DNA from: Oxalobacteraceae bacterium
GTDB lineage: Bacteria; Pseudomonadota; Gammaproteobacteria; Burkholderiales; Burkholderiaceae_D
Direction: 5' to 3'
Assembly: GCA_021768485.1 (NCBI GenBank)
Contig: JAIZVZ010000024.1
Span: 1-48,846 of the forward strand
Length of the DNA: 48,846 nucleotides
Positions 46,903 to 48,846 of the stretch are shown here, piece by piece; positions within the stretch are counted from its first letter, which is position 1, and each line of letters opens with the position of its first letter. The translations under genes were made by a program, and so were the position numbers. Under the pieces are notes generated by a model. It searched no databases, was not told the origin of the DNA, and saw nothing but the letters and a program-made list of their open reading frames with translations.

Positions 46903-47555
46903 CAGACGTTCCCGCCCATGGTCAGGCCGCGCTTGTTGTCGAGCTCGCGCATGACGGCCAGCACCGCCATCTGCACCTCAGGCGACGCCTTGCCCACCTC
47001 CTCGACGATGACGTTGTACAGCTCCTGGATACGCTCGGCGTTGTACACGGCCTCGAACGCCTGCAGGTAGGTCTGCGCGATGCCCAGCCGGCGCGTGATG
47101 ACCTTGTCGAGCATGGCCGGGTTGCGGACCTTCTGCTTTCCGGTCGCCTCGTCCACCACCACGGCGGTGCCGCGCAGCAGTTCGGCGTCCTCGACGATCG
47201 ACTGGAAGAACGCGAAGAACTTGAAGGCCTGGCTGGCGGCGCCCGGGTCGGCGGCGATCACCGCCGGCGACGGCATCACCGGCAGGTGCGCCTTCACCGC
47301 GGCGATCGTCTTCTCAGGCTTGGCCACCTGCGCGTGGATGCGCTGCTGCGCCATCTTCAGCGCCGCCGGAGACTCGGCGACCGCTGCCGCCTCCAGCGAC
47401 TCGCGCGCGGTCTTCAGGTAGCGGTAGAACGTCGGCCGGCTGACATCTGGGAATTTGGCCTGCAGGCTTTCATAGTCGCGCGGGCCGATCAGCAGCAGGT
47501 GCTCGCGGATCGCGGCGATGATCTCGGCCTTTTTCTCTTCTTTGGGACGTGGCAT
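46902..47555 (-). CDS. Small terminase subunit-like protein
   Basis: 217 aa. An N-terminal helix-turn-helix-like region (IREHLLLIGPRDYESLQAKFPDVSRPTFYRYLKTARESL, about 16-55) suits DNA recognition. A central linker follows, and a long C-terminal helical part (RRLGIAQTYLQAFEAVYNAERIQELYNVIVEEVG) suits oligomerisation and contact with the large subunit. It sits directly before the large terminase. Inverted and direct repeats overlap its promoter-like element, which could be the packaging site or an autoregulatory operator. Confidence 0.75.
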   Translation of the reverse strand: MPRPKEEKKAEIIAAIREHLLLIGPRDYESLQAKFPDVSRPTFYRYLKTARESLEAAAVAESPAALKMAQQRIHAQVAKPEKTIAAVKAHLPVMPSPAVIAADPGAASQAFKFFAFFQSIVEDAELLRGTAVVVDEATGKQKVRNPAMLDKVITRRLGIAQTYLQAFEAVYNAERIQELYNVIVEEVGKASPEVQMAVLAVMRELDNKRGLTMGGNV

Positions 47556-47569
47556 GTGCTCAGTGGTCG

Positions 47570-47639
47570 GTATCAGTGTTGTCTCATTATCCCGTCACGT
47601 TCTGATACTGAGTGAGACTGAATGAGACTGCTGATACTG
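47570..47639. repeat. Inverted and direct repeats around the terminase promoter
   Basis: Left arm GTATCAG-TGTT-GTCTCA (47570-47586) is the inverse of the right-hand TGAGAC-TG-CTGATAC (47623-47637). A further direct copy of CTGATAC is at 47602 and of TGAGAC at 47613. Spacing of the right-hand copies is about 10 and 29 bp. Candidate packaging-start or operator site. Confidence 0.6.
47586..47601 (-). promoter_or_regulatory. Promoter-like element before terminase genes
   Basis: Minus strand: AACGTGA-CGG-GATAAT, embedded in the repeat cluster. Predicted start near 47579, leader about 24 nt. Confidence 0.65.
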
Positions 47640-47667
47640 TCCTTTATTCAGGACATTCGAGCGGGCG

Positions 47668-47698
47668 TAAAAAAGCCGCGCCGGATTAGGGCGCGGCT
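47668..47698 (-). terminator. Terminator upstream of the terminase region
   Basis: Eight-bp perfect stem GCCGCGCC/GGCGCGGC, then TTTTTT on the minus strand. It ends the transcript of the 131-aa gene. Confidence 0.87.
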
Positions 47699-47718
47699 GG
47701 TGGTGGTGACGCGAGCGG

Positions 47719-48114
47719 TTATTCGCCGTTCAGATCATCCATCAGCGTACTGACCGTAGGCACGCGCTTGCCCGCGCCAGATTCCAGTTCTGCGATTGCG
47801 GCGGTGGTTTCGGCGTTGGGGATCAACGGCTGAGCTACCAGACGCACCACATGAATGGCCGAGCAAGCGACAGACACCGAGTTAAGAGCCGACGCATCAG
47901 GACCGGGCCAGCTGACATAACCATTGCACGAGACCGAAACGTCTTTGGTGTCGTCATCGGCCAGCAGGTCGATGACGGCGCCGGCATTGGCCAGTACGGC
48001 GGACTGGTCCTTCTCATGCACCAGCTGCGCGGCTACCACTTCGGCGAACTTTGCCGCTACGGCCTCTTTTGCGGCGGCCTTATCGGCAGCCTTCACGTTG
48101 AACGAATAGCTCAT
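47719..48114 (-). CDS. Uncharacterised phage protein (131 aa)
   Basis: MSYSFNVKAADKAAAKEAVA, an Ala/Lys-rich helix, then VVAAQLVHEKDQSAVLANAGAVIDLLADDDTKDVSVSCNGYVSW, which is a regular alpha/beta pattern, and a polar C-terminus. AAGGA lies 8 nt before the ATG. The N-terminal part resembles small phage proteins that precede terminase or early genes, with no known role. Confidence 0.68.
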   Translation of the reverse strand: MSYSFNVKAADKAAAKEAVAAKFAEVVAAQLVHEKDQSAVLANAGAVIDLLADDDTKDVSVSCNGYVSWPGPDASALNSVSVACSAIHVVRLVAQPLIPNAETTAAIAELESGAGKRVPTVSTLMDDLNGE

Positions 48115-48180
48115 ATTTGATTCCTTAGTATGTGCCGCGCAAGCACCGGGCGCGGCTTCCGGTTTTTGTGACGCGCGCGG

Positions 48181-48495
48181 TTACGCGACGGCGACGCCCA
48201 GCGCGGTCAGCGCCGCGCGCGTGGCGAAGAAGCGCAGGCCCAGCGCCGGCGGGCCGAGGTGGACCACGAAGTCACCCACCGCCGGCGGCTGGTTCACATC
48301 GTAGGTGTACAGCGCGCCGTTGGCCGTGCGCGCAAAGCTGGTGCCCAGGCCATCGCCGGCTTCGTTCAGGTCGCCGAACGTGAGGGCGGTAATCTCAGCG
48401 GCCACGGCGTTCGCGGTCACCTCGACGGTGTTCGGCGCAGCGGTGGACTCGGTCGGTGCCGCTGTCGCTTCGGTGGTGGTTTCGGTGTCGCTCAT
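48181..48495 (-). CDS. Uncharacterised phage protein (104 aa)
   Basis: Thr/Ala/Glu-rich N-terminal segment (first 30 residues, low complexity), then a folded part: ALTFGDLNEAGDGLGTSFARTANGALYTYDVN and PAVGDFVVHLGPPALGLRFFATRAALTALGV. No SD is obvious; the leader carries a GGGCGC-N5-GGGCGC repeat 14 nt before the ATG. Family not recognised. Confidence 0.65.
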   Translation of the reverse strand: MSDTETTTEATAAPTESTAAPNTVEVTANAVAAEITALTFGDLNEAGDGLGTSFARTANGALYTYDVNQPPAVGDFVVHLGPPALGLRFFATRAALTALGVAVA

Positions 48496-48508
48496 ATTTG
48501 ACTTTCTG

Positions 48509-48525
48509 GCGCCCTATCAGCGCCC
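48509..48525 (-). promoter_or_regulatory. Leader repeat GGGCGC-TGATA-GGGCGC
   Basis: Minus-strand relative of the hairpin elements at 30343, 37075 and 41050; can form a 5-bp stem. It ends 13 nt before the ATG at 48495. Confidence 0.4.
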
Positions 48526-48599
48526 TAAAAACTCCCGCCGCGCTCGTATGCCGTATTTCCCAGCGGCGCGGCGCGCTGGGCAGCAGATTGGTGGTCTGA

Positions 48600-48846
48600 T
48601 TAGACCATTGGCACGTCGGTGTTGACGAAGGCCGGAGGCCGTGGCTTGTCGATCGTAGCTGGTGCGGCATCCGCTGGCTTGGCGGCGAGCGCGCGGATAG
48701 CGGCGATGTCGGCGTAGCTGTCAGCCATCGGCATCCAGTGTGTGGCGCTGTTGCGTGTGCAGCCGTTGCCGTCCAATAGATCGCCCGCGACATAGCGAGC
48801 GCAAGTACGCCAGCCTTTGAAGGCAGATCCCACATCTGACGGCATA
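48600..48846 (-). CDS. Uncharacterised protein, edge of window (partial or start at edge)
   Basis: The frame runs from the window edge (first codon ATG at 48845, which may be internal) to a TAA at 48600: about 81 residues with GSAFKGWRTCARYVAGDLLDGNG, THWMPMADSYADIAAIRALAAK and a Pro-rich end. Strand and neighbours fit the minus-strand gene string. Since the 5' side is cut, the start and length are unknown. Confidence 0.55.
   Translation of the reverse strand, partial: MPSDVGSAFKGWRTCARYVAGDLLDGNGCTRNSATHWMPMADSYADIAAIRALAAKPADAAPATIDKPRPPAFVNTDVPMV

Noticed and set aside
1-48846. CRISPR array, insertion sequence, integrase, attachment site
   Set aside because: No evenly spaced identical repeats with spacers, no transposase or recombinase reading frames, and no duplicated tRNA-end segment was seen; the only mobile gene is the homing endonuclease.

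Overview
The window is a large piece of a contractile-tailed (myovirus-type) bacteriophage or prophage. It is GC-rich (except a mobile cassette near 5.2-6.0 kb and an AT-rich stretch near 17 kb) and carries no gene I would call bacterial housekeeping. The GC-rich codon use, the GpA-type terminase and the DarB-like proteins fit a phage of a proteobacterium, perhaps a betaproteobacterium; the host is inference only. Both ends run through genes (tape measure on the left, an unknown gene on the right), and no integrase, lysis cassette or DNA polymerase is visible here.

Layout, left to right. 1-4.4 kb (minus strand): tape measure (partial), two overlapping tail-assembly chaperone genes, tail tube, tail sheath and two connector-type genes. 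4.4-6.0 kb: one plus-strand morphogenesis-like gene and an inserted GIY-YIG homing endonuclease. 6.0-11.9 kb (minus): neck/connector proteins, major capsid protein with a probable Fn3-like insertion, scaffold-like protein and XkdF-type prohead protease. 12.1-25.3 kb (minus): polyvalent proteins, namely a 1515-aa SNF2-type helicase protein, a 1984-aa DarB-like methyltransferase-helicase, a 107-aa protein, a pyrophosphatase-fold protein and a Mu gpF-like minor head protein. 25.4-26.0 kb: five tRNA genes (Thr, Glu, Ser, Ser, Tyr) and a 53-aa gene. 26.2-30.2 kb: an alarmone-hydrolase-like HD protein, a 66-aa gene, a protein with a RelA/SpoT-synthetase-like domain, and the portal. 30.2-31.0 kb (plus): a small early-type operon. 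31.1-36.5 kb (minus): receptor-binding and fibre-type proteins. 36.6-39.1 kb and 41.1-44.8 kb (plus): two operons of small accessory genes joined by ATGA/GTGA overlaps. Between them lie an AraC-type regulator (plus) and an ADP-ribosyltransferase (minus). 44.8-48.8 kb (minus): large and small terminase and small genes.

The main new observation is a recurring promoter-like element, CGTGA-N3-KAYMMT (16 bp when one flanking base pair is included). It lies upstream of essentially every minus-strand transcription unit and once on the plus strand. In seven cases the hexamer sits exactly 6 nt before an ATG that mostly lacks a Shine-Dalgarno sequence, which predicts leaderless mRNAs for portal, minor head protein, protease, giant helicase, ADP-ribosyltransferase and two other genes. 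The regulon joins virion structure genes with putative injected effectors.

Several of those effector-type proteins also share a short hydrophobic-basic end tag of the ILFLK type, a possible capsid-packaging signal. A RelA/SpoT-like domain and a (p)ppGpp-hydrolase-like HD protein, encoded together beside the portal and a tRNA array, form a candidate phage alarmone module.
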